The notes under the pieces: model-generated
The model's database searches: none
Seen by the model: the letters and a program-made list of their open reading frames with translations, nothing else
What the model was told of the DNA's origin: nothing
Program-made: the position numbers and the translations under genes
Origin: Zhongshania aquimaris
GTDB taxonomy: Bacteria > Pseudomonadota > Gammaproteobacteria > Pseudomonadales > Spongiibacteraceae
NCBI RefSeq assembly: GCF_019312595.1
Contig: NZ_JAHWDQ010000001.1
Location: 1,800,926 to 1,864,925, forward strand
Direction of reading: 5' to 3'
Length of the DNA: 64,000 bases
Part shown: positions 8,163 through 17,656 of the stretch, one piece after another
How the letters are laid out: each line of letters begins with the position of its first letter
Position numbering within the stretch: the first letter of the stretch is position 1

Positions 8163-9281
8163 ATGCGAAATAGTAAATTGTCCCAGCTAATTGGTGAGCT
8201 ATATCGACATGCTCACCAAGCTGATGGATGGATGGCATTTTTTGCCATGCTAGAAACTGAAATACCATCGAGGTCGACAACCTTGATGTTTGAGGAAATC
8301 GAAACTCACGCAAGCGATATTGTTTTTTCTCGGCACTTGAGTGACGACGAATTGCAGCTTTACGGCGAACACTTCATACATACCGATGTGTGGGCGGAGG
8401 CGATGGCCGATCTTCCGCTATTACAATTCCACAGCAACGAGATGTTTCCAGATCGAAAATTTCTATCTTCAGAATTTTATGCCGACTATACCAAGCCACT
8501 CGACATAAGATATGCCTGCGGCGCGTACATTGAAGACCCAAAGATTGGCCAGGCTTTTCGCGTAACTATTCAGCGCGGCCACCAGCATAAGCCATTTAGC
8601 AAGGAAGAACTCCAAACACTAAACCTGTTTATTCCCCACCTGCAAAATGCCCTGGCCATTTATAAGCGCAACATTGCGTTAGAATCTTTGCAAAGCATTT
8701 TTGACTCTATTACCAGCATCACCGACAGCGCCGCCTACCTGCTGCGATCAGACTCCACCATCGTGTCGCAAAATGCATTAGCCGAAGAATTTCTTTGTCA
8801 AGACATCGCCTGCATTAGCGCAGGCAAGCTGTCGTTCCGGTCACATAAATTACGCAATACCATCGAACGATTAATAAATAATAATAATGACTTTACGGAA
8901 AATAAAAGGCGCAATCGACGAAATTATGCGCGAACCGAGCACTACCAAATCAGCATAGAGCCGCACTTACTTCCGAGCTTAACGCCCGGCACACAGGAAC
9001 TCGGCTTTCTTCTGCAAATTAAAAGTATTAATACAAATATGAATATTGATTTGGCAGGCCTCGAAATTTTATACGGACTTACCACAACCGAAGCTATGGT
9101 TACGCGCCACTTAAGCCGCGGCCTTGTGGTCAGAGAAATTTCAGACGCCATGACGGTAAAAGAGAGCACCATAAGATCACATTTTAAAGCTATTTATGCA
9201 AAGCTTGGCGTGCGCTCTCAATCTGAATTGCTCAGTAAAATTATGTCGTCGCTCGCCCGAACCAAAATGGATTTAATATAA
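8163..9281 (+). CDS. LuxR-family (FixJ/NarL-type HTH) transcriptional regulator
   Basis: A 372-residue DNA-binding regulator. The last 65 residues are a LuxR-type helix-turn-helix (LTTTEAMVTRHLSRGLVVREISDAMTVKESTIRSHFKAIYAKLGVRSQSEL). The N-terminal 300 residues lack a recognisable receiver or autoinducer domain; the middle part (about 190-280) has PAS-like features (SAAYLLRSDSTIVSQNALAEEFL). ATG at 8163 has only a weak ribosome-binding site. It is flanked by two genes for large lipoproteins on the opposite strand, so it may control surface or secreted hydrolase genes. The ligand is unknown. Confidence 0.85.
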   Translation: MRNSKLSQLIGELYRHAHQADGWMAFFAMLETEIPSRSTTLMFEEIETHASDIVFSRHLSDDELQLYGEHFIHTDVWAEAMADLPLLQFHSNEMFPDRKFLSSEFYADYTKPLDIRYACGAYIEDPKIGQAFRVTIQRGHQHKPFSKEELQTLNLFIPHLQNALAIYKRNIALESLQSIFDSITSITDSAAYLLRSDSTIVSQNALAEEFLCQDIACISAGKLSFRSHKLRNTIERLINNNNDFTENKRRNRRNYARTEHYQISIEPHLLPSLTPGTQELGFLLQIKSINTNMNIDLAGLEILYGLTTTEAMVTRHLSRGLVVREISDAMTVKESTIRSHFKAIYAKLGVRSQSELLSKIMSSLARTKMDLI

Positions 9282-9386
9282 ATATTTAATCACTAATATC
9301 GAAGCTAAGTCCTAGCAAGAGCTAGGACTTAGCGGCACTGAACAAGCACTCATTCAGCTGAAAACTAGATAAAGGTTACTTCAAGG

Positions 9387-11702
9387 CTACTGCCAACCCG
9401 GCACCCACGTTTTACTAAACGCAGGACTCGCCCATCCAGCAGGAAAATCTGCAGGCGTCATTTGCTCTCCGCCGATAATCACCTCACCCAGATCATCTTG
9501 ATACTTCAGCCAGGGAATTGTTGGCTGCCAAGCCAGAGGTTTTTTAGACCAGTCACACACCCCTGTCGCAAAGGTTTGCTCTAACTTCTGCCAGTCCGCC
9601 TCTTGCCAAACCAAATTGCCCAAACCGTAATCATCAGCTCGGCTAAAGGGTTTTAATTGGCACTGCACCTGATCACCATACTTGTCAGCACCGGCCTGGG
9701 TGCGTGGCGTACCGAATACCAACATAAGTTCGTCTGGACACATTTGCCCCGGCACGCCGCTACACTGATCTTGCACACTCGCGGGCTTGTTGGTCACTAT
9801 TTTCTGCGCCAGTGGTGCGTCGCTGGTGTCGGCTTCTATCGTGTCTAACCACGATGCCATGGCGATCAGCGATTGACTCATATACGTCAGATCACCAATC
9901 AATGGCGTTAGGCCGCCCCAGTGAACAAAGTTGTCGCGGTTGCCAAACTCTCGCTCTAAGCGCCAGCGCACCCAATAGCCGTGCACACTGTCGTGAGCGA
10001 TGCCCGGATCAGGCCCCGTCATATTAATAATCGGCACCGTGTCCATATTCACTACGGTATTTAAAATCCCCGTGCGATAGGCATTGGGCAATGCCGGATA
10101 GTCAGGTTTTAAGCGTTCAGCGGTCACATTCAAGCTAGGATCAAGCCCGCCAATATTGGTGTTCAACTTTAAAAATTGGTCGGGAGTAAGAAGCCCTTGT
10201 TGCAGTGGAATGAGGCCGTATTGCACGCCTTCATTGCCCAACGGAAAACCGGAAAATGCGTAACCTAAGTCTTTTTCAATTTGCGACCAATGATCGCGCA
10301 GCTGATCCTCAGCGGGGAATTGCTCGCGCTGACCAATCATATTTTGCATAAACGTCAGCACGTCACAGCGCGCGCCGCCGGGGTTAGTATCTTGATCGAA
10401 GCGCTCTTCATCGCTGATGCCGCCGCAGCTAGACGCAGGATCAACCGCCTCGGCAAACAGCGCCGAATCGGCAACAGACGCATTCACAATGCCGTTGAGA
10501 TGACCGTAAACCTCGTTCTGTTGAAGCACCGTAAATAGCGTGCCATCACGCGCCAACAACGCCGGATCATTCATATTGGTTTTAAAGTAACGCAGCAAAA
10601 TATGATAATCCGCAAACTGGGTCGCCGTACTCATCACATCGGGATAAGTACAGGTCGTCAGCAAGCCTTGGTACAAACCAGGGTAGGCATTGGCGATCAT
10701 ATTCTGGGTTATCGCACCGCCGGAACAACCTGTACCCACGGTGTAACGGAGCTCGCCGTACTGCTCTATAAAGCGCTCCTTCGCCATCATCAGCGATTCC
10801 GCTTGATAGCTAAGATTACAGTTGTGACCAAGATTCAACTGCGCGGTAGACAGCACCGACCACCCCATACTCAGCGCCGTAATATAAGACTGATCAATCA
10901 GCGGGTTGCCTGGAATCGTGCCAGAATAATCGTCGGTTTTTGGCGAGCTAGTATCGTGGTCGCCTCGGCAATTACCGCCGTGGGTGACCAACAATCGTCC
11001 ATTCCACTGCGACTGGGGCTGAACCGGTGTCCAATCTTCACCCACCTTCTGCAGTGTAAAAATCGTGTACTGATCCCGCGCCTGATAACCAATCTCCTGC
11101 CGCACAATAAACGGCAGCGTTTCGCCGGTATCGGTCGTAGTCATCGCCACATCGTCTGGCGGGGCTTCCGGGTCATAGGGCAGCAAACCGCCATTTAGGG
11201 GATTGCTCGATTTATAAAGCCACTTGTATTCCACCTGCTGATTACAATCTTCATCAGCCGCCGTATCTTGGCACTCCCAAGGCTGAATATGCGGGCCTGT
11301 AAACACTGGGCCACCAGAAGGATGGTTCACCACCGTAAGGTCATTGCCGACATTGGTGCTGAGGGTGTTGTCACCCACCGCCAAACCGTCAACCACACCC
11401 ACTAAGCGCAGAGGGTTATCTGGCGTGGCCTGCAACACACTAGTTACATCGCTGCCATTGCGGGTCAACACCAGTCCTTCTACCGCAGCAGCATTTTCTA
11501 ACACCACCTCCACTAGCACATCGCCCGCCGACACCATATCTGGCCGATTAGACAACACCCGCAGCTGCGCTGTGTCTTCAGCCGTGCCACCAGAACCGGG
11601 ATCAGGGTCTGGCGTACCAGCAGAACTGCCACGACCAGAACCACTGCCGCCGCAGGCGGCCAACGTCAGAGCGATCAATACCGTTATTATTTTTACATTC
11701 AC
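9387..11702 (-). CDS. DUF6351-type lipoprotein, likely alpha/beta hydrolase
   Basis: A 771-residue exported protein that I place in DUF6351 from its start and the HPSGGPVFTGPHIQPWECQ stretch. MNVKIITVLIALTLAAC is a lipobox (C17), followed by a Gly/Ser/Pro linker. Around residues 325-340 the sequence TVGTGCSGGAITQNM resembles a nucleophile elbow with Ser in GxSGG form. A late histidine-containing segment (AHDSVHGYWVRW) could complete a hydrolase triad. Many cysteines suggest an oxidising compartment. No substrate can be read from sequence. It is convergent with the LuxR-type gene and separated from the DUF6010 gene by about 270 bp in which I see nothing else. Confidence 0.75.
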   Translation of the reverse strand: MNVKIITVLIALTLAACGGSGSGRGSSAGTPDPDPGSGGTAEDTAQLRVLSNRPDMVSAGDVLVEVVLENAAAVEGLVLTRNGSDVTSVLQATPDNPLRLVGVVDGLAVGDNTLSTNVGNDLTVVNHPSGGPVFTGPHIQPWECQDTAADEDCNQQVEYKWLYKSSNPLNGGLLPYDPEAPPDDVAMTTTDTGETLPFIVRQEIGYQARDQYTIFTLQKVGEDWTPVQPQSQWNGRLLVTHGGNCRGDHDTSSPKTDDYSGTIPGNPLIDQSYITALSMGWSVLSTAQLNLGHNCNLSYQAESLMMAKERFIEQYGELRYTVGTGCSGGAITQNMIANAYPGLYQGLLTTCTYPDVMSTATQFADYHILLRYFKTNMNDPALLARDGTLFTVLQQNEVYGHLNGIVNASVADSALFAEAVDPASSCGGISDEERFDQDTNPGGARCDVLTFMQNMIGQREQFPAEDQLRDHWSQIEKDLGYAFSGFPLGNEGVQYGLIPLQQGLLTPDQFLKLNTNIGGLDPSLNVTAERLKPDYPALPNAYRTGILNTVVNMDTVPIINMTGPDPGIAHDSVHGYWVRWRLEREFGNRDNFVHWGGLTPLIGDLTYMSQSLIAMASWLDTIEADTSDAPLAQKIVTNKPASVQDQCSGVPGQMCPDELMLVFGTPRTQAGADKYGDQVQCQLKPFSRADDYGLGNLVWQEADWQKLEQTFATGVCDWSKKPLAWQPTIPWLKYQDDLGEVIIGGEQMTPADFPAGWASPAFSKTWVPGWQ

Positions 11703-11971
11703 TGCTACAACCTCTGCTCGCGCTTGCGAACTGACTTACGAAACAAAAACCACTACGACACTTTATAGGCAAAATGTGCAGTGTCAACTTACATAGTATT
11801 TAGAAAGTATAGACGTCGAGGGAAAAAACAGTCGGAATTAGCGGCAAAAATAGAAAAATCGAGACTAGACAAAGGATTACGCTAGCGAGTGAATGTTAGC
11901 CTCAACACCCAACAGATTTACCAACATAACTGAACCAGAGCTTTCTATGTTGTTGCGCTCTTTGTGAACAA

Positions 11972-12433
11972 TTAAGCCCTAGCTGCAACCCAGGCATTAC
12001 GCCGACACACGAAATACATCGCCACAGCCCAATCAAACGTCGCACAAAACGCACCATAGGCGAGTGGTACCTGCGTAGCTTGCCTACCGGCGAACACATT
12101 CGTTCCGCTGTGCTGGTGAATCTCATGAAGAAGATCCCACGCTCCATGCAATGCGTAGCCCGCGATAAGCAATATCGGCAGCCTTATGCCGAGACAACCC
12201 AAAACAGCAAAGACGACAACCGCTGTCGTTTCAAGCCGCCATGCCGACTGATCACCAAAATAAGACGTAAACGCCAGATAAAAAGCAGCGATAAAAATCA
12301 GGAACGCACCATACAACGCAGACTCGAATCGAGCCGGCACAAAACGGTGAGAGAGATACATCGAACCGACCGCAGCCAAAACACCGACGCTGACATACAA
12401 GATCATAATGATTGCTAGCGCCATCAACGTCAT
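11972..12433 (-). CDS. DUF6010-like integral membrane protein
   Basis: A 153-residue very hydrophobic protein with about five membrane segments (ALAIIMILYVSVGVLAAVGSMYL, SALYGAFLIFIAAFYLAF, TAVVVFAVLGCLGIRLPILLIAGYALHGAWD, AYGAFCATFDWAVAMYFV). The conserved-looking HGAWDLLHE motif between the third and fourth segments fits DUF6010, a family with no known function. ATG at 12433 has a weak AGAG just before it. Nothing in the context suggests a role: it lies alone between DUF6351 and ahpF, all on the minus strand. Confidence 0.65.
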   Translation of the reverse strand: MTLMALAIIMILYVSVGVLAAVGSMYLSHRFVPARFESALYGAFLIFIAAFYLAFTSYFGDQSAWRLETTAVVVFAVLGCLGIRLPILLIAGYALHGAWDLLHEIHQHSGTNVFAGRQATQVPLAYGAFCATFDWAVAMYFVCRRNAWVAARA

Positions 12434-12634
12434 CTCTATTTAAGCTATTCGTAAATTTATTATTCACACGTATCGCCAACCCTAAATGAAAATCTAGAGG
12501 GCGCTAAATCGAATATTGCCTTACTTAATTCCAATTCAAATATGCCATATCTCGACGTGCACTTACTAGCACAATTAAGCCCAAAGCAATCCGAAACAGA
12601 AATATTAATAGCGATTAATTATCCACAAGAAAAT

Positions 12635-12660
12635 TAAAAAAGCCCCTCAAACGAGGGGCA
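12635..12660 (-). terminator. Rho-independent terminator of ahpF
   Basis: Read on the minus strand, the stem GCCCCTC/GAGGGGC (12653-12659 with 12642-12648) is followed by six T residues. It lies 26 bp after the ahpF stop codon. Confidence 0.85.
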
Positions 12661-12685
12661 AAGAGGTGTACAAGATTAGAGCGAT

Positions 12686-14287
12686 TTAAGCAGCTTGCCC
12701 CTGCTCAGTTTTTACTGACGCCTCCGGCTCATCAACCACTTGTCGGATAAGATAATCAAAGGCACCCAGCGCTGCGGTGGCTCCGCTACCTACCGCGACA
12801 ACAATTTGTTTGAACGGTACGGTGGTCACATCACCCGCCGCAAACACGCCTGGGATTGATGTTTCACCGCGTGCGTTAATTTCAATTTCGCCGCGCGGTG
12901 TTAATGCCACTGTGTCTTTCAAAAACTCGGTGTTGGGCACCAAACCGATCTGCACAAAGATGCCCGCTAGGCTTACCTTCTGCGCGTCGCCGGTTTTGCG
13001 ATCTGTGTACTGCAAACCGGTAACACGTTGGCCATCGCCGAGCACTTCGGTGGTCTGCGCACTGGTAATAATGTCGATGTTTTTCATCGACCGCGCTTTG
13101 CGTTGCAGTACTTCGTCAGCACGCAATTTACTGTCGAACTCCAATACCGTGACGTGTGCAGTTATACCTGCCAAGTCAATTGCGGCTTCTATGCCGGAAT
13201 TACCTCCGCCGATGACCGCGACGGATTTACCTTTAAATAAGGGGCCGTCGCAGTGTGGGCAGTAGGCCACACCTTTGCCGCGGTATTCTTGCTCGCCGGG
13301 TACGTTCATTTCTCTCCAGCGTGCACCGGTGGCTAATAGCGCCGAACGGCTGCGTAATACCGCGCCGCCTTCAACGCTGACTTCTATACTGCCGTCGTCT
13401 GCAACGGTCAGTGCAGATGCTTTGTGGCCGCGCATAATATCCACATCGTAGGCGCCAACGTGGGCTTCTAAATTAGCGACTAATTTAGGGCCTTCGGTTT
13501 CTGATACTGAAATAAAGTTTTCGATGCTGACGGTATCTAGCAATTGACCGCCAAACTTATCGGCGAGTACACCGGTGCGGATACCTTTACGCGCTGCGTA
13601 GATAGCCGCCGATGCGCCCGCCGGACCGCCGCCGACAATCAGCATGTCGAACAGGTCTTTCTCCGCCAATTTTTTAAGGCTGCGCGCACCGGCATTTTTG
13701 TCGATCTTTTTCAAAATATCAGCCAAGCCGATTCGGCCCTGCGAGAACTGCTGGCCGTTCATGAATACGGTGGGCACAGCCATGACTTTGCGCTCATCGA
13801 CTTCTTGCTGGAACAGCGAGCCGTCAATCATTTCATTGCTGATTTGCGGGTTGATCGCGGCCATCATATTCAGCGCCTGAACCACTTCTGGGCAGGTCTG
13901 GCAGCTCAAGGAAATATAGGTTTCAAAGCGGTATTCACCGTCAAGATTGCGCACTTGTTCTATCAAGTCTTTATCGACTTTCATTGGGTGGCCGCCACTG
14001 TGCAATACAGCTAATACCAGCGAGGTAAATTCGTGACCAAGCGGCACGCCTGCAAAACGCATTTCTGTGCCGTTCGCAACTGAGCGCACACCCATCGCCG
14101 GACGACGCGCCGCGGTGTCTTCGCCCTGAACAATGGATACCAGCGCAGACAGCGCTGATATCTCGTTCATTAGGCTTTCAAGTTCCCGGGATTTGTCCTG
14201 GCCATCGAGATACGCGACCAGCTCTACCGGTGTTTTCAGATTTTGGAGGTAGGCCTCCAACTGGGTTTTTAATTTCGCGTCTAGCAT
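12686..14287 (-). CDS. ahpF: AhpF, NADH:peroxiredoxin reductase subunit
   Basis: A 533-residue flavoprotein that passes electrons from NADH to the peroxiredoxin AhpC. The tandem thioredoxin-like N-terminal domain carries the CQTC redox centre (C129, C132). The C-terminal part has FAD ([17 protein letters not shown]) and NAD ([12 protein letters not shown]) binding folds and the CPHC centre, with [10 protein letters not shown] near the end. Start ATG 14287 has GAGGTA upstream; the frame extends to 14314 but lacks a better site. It follows ahpC by 85 bp, with a terminator-like hairpin between, which should lower ahpF expression relative to ahpC. Confidence 0.95.
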   Translation of the reverse strand: MLDAKLKTQLEAYLQNLKTPVELVAYLDGQDKSRELESLMNEISALSALVSIVQGEDTAARRPAMGVRSVANGTEMRFAGVPLGHEFTSLVLAVLHSGGHPMKVDKDLIEQVRNLDGEYRFETYISLSCQTCPEVVQALNMMAAINPQISNEMIDGSLFQQEVDERKVMAVPTVFMNGQQFSQGRIGLADILKKIDKNAGARSLKKLAEKDLFDMLIVGGGPAGASAAIYAARKGIRTGVLADKFGGQLLDTVSIENFISVSETEGPKLVANLEAHVGAYDVDIMRGHKASALTVADDGSIEVSVEGGAVLRSRSALLATGARWREMNVPGEQEYRGKGVAYCPHCDGPLFKGKSVAVIGGGNSGIEAAIDLAGITAHVTVLEFDSKLRADEVLQRKARSMKNIDIITSAQTTEVLGDGQRVTGLQYTDRKTGDAQKVSLAGIFVQIGLVPNTEFLKDTVALTPRGEIEINARGETSIPGVFAAGDVTTVPFKQIVVAVGSGATAALGAFDYLIRQVVDEPEASVKTEQGQAA

Positions 14288-14337
14288 GATGACTACCTCG
14301 TCCCGTAAATTCATTATTCATTCAAGGAAATAGACTT

Positions 14338-14362
14338 TAAAAAAGGCCCCGTCGCCGAGGCC
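14338..14362 (-). terminator. Terminator or attenuator between ahpC and ahpF
   Basis: On the minus strand a 7-bp stem (GGCCTCG with CGGGGCC, one G-T pair) with loop GCGA is followed by six T. It lies just after the ahpC stop, so only part of transcription should reach ahpF. Confidence 0.75.
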
Positions 14363-14372
14363 AACAGGGGTG

Positions 14373-14942
14373 TTAAATTTTACCGACTAGGTCTAGTGAC
14401 GGAGACAGTGTCGCCTCACCTGGCTGCCATGCTGCTGGGCAGACTTCGCCGTCGTGTTCTGCAACGTATTGAGCTGCTTGTACTTTACGCACTAACTCTT
14501 TGGCTGAACGGCCGATACCGAGGTCATGTAGCTCTGCCACTTTGATTTCACCCTCCGGGTTAATCACGAAAGTGCCGCGCAATGCCAAGCCGTCTTCTTC
14601 GATCATTACGCCAAAGTTGCGTGAAATGCGGCCTGTTGGATCGCCGATCATTGGGTACTGAATTTTGCCAATGGTGTCGGAGGTGTCGTGCCACGCTTTG
14701 TGGGTGAAGTGGGTGTCGGTTGATACTGAGTAGACTTCCACGCCCATTTCTTGCAGCTGTGCGTAATGGTCTGCCATGTCGCCCAACTCGGTGGGGCATA
14801 CAAAGGTAAAGTCGGCAGGGTAGAAAACAACCACTGACCACTTGCCCAGCAGGTCGGCATCGCTGACGTCAATAAAGCCGCCATTGTGGTAAGCCGTCGC
14901 TTTGAAGGGCTGTACTTTGGTATTGATAATGGTTGGAAACAT
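14373..14942 (-). CDS. ahpC: AhpC, 2-Cys peroxiredoxin
   Basis: A 189-residue typical 2-Cys peroxiredoxin that reduces H2O2 and alkyl hydroperoxides in the cytoplasm. The peroxidatic cysteine is in FTFVCPTEL (C49) and the resolving cysteine in GEVCPA (C168). The LRGTFVINPEG strand is also characteristic. Start ATG 14942 has AGGAGT seven bases before it; the longer frame to 15002 has no support. It is divergent from oxyR, with an OxyR-like site in the shared promoter region, so induction by peroxide is expected. Confidence 0.95.
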   Translation of the reverse strand: MFPTIINTKVQPFKATAYHNGGFIDVSDADLLGKWSVVVFYPADFTFVCPTELGDMADHYAQLQEMGVEVYSVSTDTHFTHKAWHDTSDTIGKIQYPMIGDPTGRISRNFGVMIEEDGLALRGTFVINPEGEIKVAELHDLGIGRSAKELVRKVQAAQYVAEHDGEVCPAAWQPGEATLSPSLDLVGKI

Positions 14943-15000
14943 AGTGTTACTCCTGAGGTGTTGGTATAAGTAAATTCGGTTTGCCTTAAGCTCAGGAGCC

Positions 15001-15006
15001 ATACTA
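15001..15006 (-). promoter_or_regulatory. -10 element candidate of ahpC
   Basis: TAGTAT on the minus strand lies 24 bp downstream of the edge of the OxyR-like site and 59 bp before the ahpC start. There is no good -35 box, as expected for an activator-dependent promoter. Confidence 0.4.
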
Positions 15007-15029
15007 CGGAAGAGAAGATTTGGTATCTA

Positions 15030-15066
15030 ATCGATCATTATTATGATATTGATAGGTTTTACCAAT
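15030..15066. promoter_or_regulatory. OxyR-binding site candidate between ahpC and oxyR
   Basis: Compared with the known motif (ATAGnTnnnAnCTAT twice, spaced by seven bases), the two halves start at 15030 (ATCGAT..TATTAT) and 15052 (ATAGGT..ACCAAT). About 16 of the 20 fixed positions match, and the 22-bp period between halves is exact. The position fits activation of ahpC and autorepression of oxyR. Confidence 0.55.
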
Positions 15067-15080
15067 ACTTATTGAGCGCC

Positions 15081-15974
15081 ATGATTAAGATTCGCGACCT
15101 GCAATACCTCGACGCCGTTGCCAGGCACGGCCACTTTGGCCGAGCAGCAGAGGCCTGCTTTGTCAGCCAGCCCACACTGAGCGGACAGATTATGAAGCTG
15201 GAAGATCAACTAGGGCTGAGCCTATTTGAGCGCCATCGCAAGAAGGTCATGCTGACCCCGGCGGGGGAAGCACTACTGGTACGCGCGCGGCAGGTATTGC
15301 GTACCGTCGAGGATTTTGAAGAAACAGCCAAAGCTTTGTCTGACCCGCTAAGTGGTGACTTGCATGTGGGCTTAATTCCCACAGTAGCGCCCTACTTGCT
15401 GCCGCATATTATGTCGGCGCTGAGCGCCGCCCTGCCCAATATCAATTTCTTTCTGCACGAGAATCAAACCGACGTACTGCTAAAACAATTAGATGAAGGC
15501 AAGCTCGACGTGCTGATTCTAAGCTGGCTCGACACTATGGAGAATGTCGAACGCTACTCCCTAATTAACGAACCCTTGGTATTAGCGACTCCCGTCAATC
15601 ATGCCTTGGCGCAAAAAAATGACCTTAGCCTAAAGGACTTAAACGGGCAGTGGGTACTCACCCTTGAAGATGGGCACTGCCTTCGCGACGAAGCCTTGGG
15701 CTATTGCTTTAGCGCCGGCGCCAAGGAGGATTCGCGATTTCAGGCAACGAGCTTAGAGACCTTGCGCTATATGATCGCCAGCGGCATGGGGATCACCCTA
15801 ATTCCGGAACTGGCAATCAAAGAAGGGGAACACGGTCTGCGCTACACACACTTTAAGGCGCCCGTCCCGAGCAGGGAGATTTGCTTGCTGGTCAGACCCA
15901 ACTACTCAAGAATGGAATGCGTGCGGGCCGTGGTGTCGTCGATCAGAACGTCGATGGTAGATTTCATAAAATGA
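15081..15974 (+). CDS. oxyR: OxyR, hydrogen-peroxide-sensing LysR-type regulator
   Basis: A 297-residue LysR-family regulator activated by a disulfide. The N-terminal helix-turn-helix reads RHGHFGRAAEACFVSQPTLSGQIMKLED. The redox region GHCLRDEALGYC has C200 and C209, equivalent to Cys199 and Cys208 of E. coli OxyR, so peroxide sensing is intact. I prefer ATG 15081 to TTG 15072 because it gives the usual MIKIRDLQYL start. It is divergent from ahpC and no recG or other gene follows in an operon. Confidence 0.93.
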   Translation: MIKIRDLQYLDAVARHGHFGRAAEACFVSQPTLSGQIMKLEDQLGLSLFERHRKKVMLTPAGEALLVRARQVLRTVEDFEETAKALSDPLSGDLHVGLIPTVAPYLLPHIMSALSAALPNINFFLHENQTDVLLKQLDEGKLDVLILSWLDTMENVERYSLINEPLVLATPVNHALAQKNDLSLKDLNGQWVLTLEDGHCLRDEALGYCFSAGAKEDSRFQATSLETLRYMIASGMGITLIPELAIKEGEHGLRYTHFKAPVPSREICLLVRPNYSRMECVRAVVSSIRTSMVDFIK

Positions 15975-16018
15975 TCGGGCCACCGAACACAGACTGTTAG
16001 GCGACCCGTGGCTTGCGC

Positions 16019-16531
16019 TTACTCAATAAAGGAAATGCTACCCAGATAATCCAATTTGCCCAGATCGACACCGTTGTTACGCAAAATTGCATAGGCCGTT
16101 GTCACGTGGAAATACAAATTGGGAATAACAAAACTAGTCGCAAAGGTGCTGCCCAACATTTTCTTGCCATCTAACCACGGCAGACTAATTTCTTTGGATG
16201 CGGTCTCCGCAAAATCTGCGGGGGTATAGGTGGCCAAGTATTCCTGCACCGCGGCAATACGAGCATAGAGCTCATCGACGGTTGTCTCGGTATCTTCATG
16301 TTTTGGTGCACTGTCTGCCTTACCGGCTAAACGCGCTGCACCTAGCTTGGCGGTGTCACAGCAAATTTGAACTTGGCGAATCAGAGGAAACTGGTCTGGC
16401 GCCAAACGCGAGTTTAATAACACCTCTGGGGCGACCTTTTTGGTTTCTGCAAACTCCTCGGCTTTCTCCAGCATTACCTTCAAATTACCCAGCATCTTGC
16501 TCGCTTGCACAACTGTAATGTCATAGAACAT
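16019..16531 (-). CDS. DUF1993-family protein
   Basis: A 170-residue soluble protein of the DUF1993 family (PF09351). It begins MFYDITVVQASKMLGNLKVMLEKAEEFAETKK and keeps the helical-bundle pattern through DQFPLIRQVQICCDTAKLGAARLAG and SFVIPNLYFHVTTAYAILRNNGV, which resembles the DinB-like four-helix fold. ATG preceded by GAGGTGA. No enzyme function is established for the family. It is convergent with oxyR and follows the GST gene by about 165 bp on the same strand; no terminator is visible between them. Confidence 0.85.
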   Translation of the reverse strand: MFYDITVVQASKMLGNLKVMLEKAEEFAETKKVAPEVLLNSRLAPDQFPLIRQVQICCDTAKLGAARLAGKADSAPKHEDTETTVDELYARIAAVQEYLATYTPADFAETASKEISLPWLDGKKMLGSTFATSFVIPNLYFHVTTAYAILRNNGVDLGKLDYLGSISFIE

Positions 16532-16696
16532 GGTAGATCACCTCGCGGAATGGATTGAGCTTTTATGGTTTTTGTTACTGAGTAAGAGTTTGGGGTATAA
16601 ATGAGTGATTCAATAGCATAGAGATGAATATTTTGCAGCCAACATAAACCCTAGCTGCAGCGGAGATCAAGTTACGGCGTGGCAGCACGGTCAAGC

Positions 16697-17434
16697 TCAT
16701 ATGGAAACAATCCCCGCCTGCGGGGTGTCTGTGCCGAAAGTATGCTCTGAGATAGGCGCCCCCGCACGCAACAGGGCTTGGCGGTGCTGTTGAATAGGTG
16801 TCTTCAAACAAATCAACTCGAACTGATGAAGTTTAGTGAAACAGTCCATCTGCAATAGATCTTGCACATAGCGACAAACCTTTGGCCAACGACTTTCATC
16901 AAGTTGATAACGCGCAAAGGCGGCATTCCTAAAAAAGCTCGCCACCGAAATATCGGCTATCGTCACGTTGCCAAAAAGAAACCCACTATCTGGAAGCTGC
17001 GTTTCAAGATAGTCCATTAGCTCTGGAATTTCACACGTCAATGCCTTGGCCAAAATAGCCTCATCCGGCTCTTTGCCCCACACAAACTTGCGGATAACCA
17101 CTTGATTGTATAAATGCCAGATAAAGACCTCACCCAAGCGCGAGTCCGCGTACTCCTCGATCCATCGGGCACGCCCGCGCTCAGCGACATCGCTTGGCAT
17201 GAGATCGGGGGTCAGATACTTTTCATTGAGGTATTCCACAATGACCGTAGAATCTGACAGCACAATATTATTATCGATTAACACCGGTACTCTGCGCAGT
17301 GGACTGACACCACTAAATTCTGATGAGCCGTAAAAAGGAACGATGGGGTCGATTTCATACGCTAAGCCCTTCAACTCTAAACAAGCCAGAACTTTCCTGA
17401 CATACGGAGACAAGTAAGACCCGATAATCTTCAA
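16697..17434 (-). CDS. Glutathione S-transferase family protein
   Basis: A 245-residue protein with an N-terminal thioredoxin-like GST domain (KIIGSYLSPYVRKVLACLELKGLAYEIDPIVPF; RRVPVLIDNNIVLSDSTVIVEYL gives the cis-Pro and Glu-Ser glutathione contacts). The C-terminal domain is all-helical (GNVTIADISVASFFRNAAFARY). I chose the TTG at 17434 as start: AGGAAGG lies seven bases upstream and the product then begins exactly where the family does. The ATG at 17485 adds 17 residues and has no ribosome-binding site. The substrate is unknown. A roughly 30-residue C-terminal tail after the helical domain (IQQHRQALLRAG..) looks lineage-specific. Confidence 0.85.
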   Translation of the reverse strand: MKIIGSYLSPYVRKVLACLELKGLAYEIDPIVPFYGSSEFSGVSPLRRVPVLIDNNIVLSDSTVIVEYLNEKYLTPDLMPSDVAERGRARWIEEYADSRLGEVFIWHLYNQVVIRKFVWGKEPDEAILAKALTCEIPELMDYLETQLPDSGFLFGNVTIADISVASFFRNAAFARYQLDESRWPKVCRYVQDLLQMDCFTKLHQFELICLKTPIQQHRQALLRAGAPISEHTFGTDTPQAGIVSI

Positions 17435-17656
17435 TTTCGACCTTCCTGGTTTTGCTCTATTCACGTTGTTATCTTTAAAAGGCATACAGCAATTTACAAA
17501 CAGTCTTTGTTATAGCACTTTTTCACGCTATGTCCATATAGCTCGCCGCTGCGCACCATACAATAGGAGGGCGGTGGTGCGAGCTCATATTTTTCGAGCG
17601 TGAAGGTCACTGATGTAAGAGGAGGAAAAGCAAGAATATGCTACGGTGTATTCTTA

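Noticed and set aside
10602-11198. 198-codon plus-strand frame inside the DUF6351 gene
   Set aside because: Antisense shadow with basic, low-complexity composition and no ribosome-binding site.
13544-14014. 156-codon plus-strand frame inside ahpF
   Set aside because: Antisense shadow of a conserved enzyme; no start signal.
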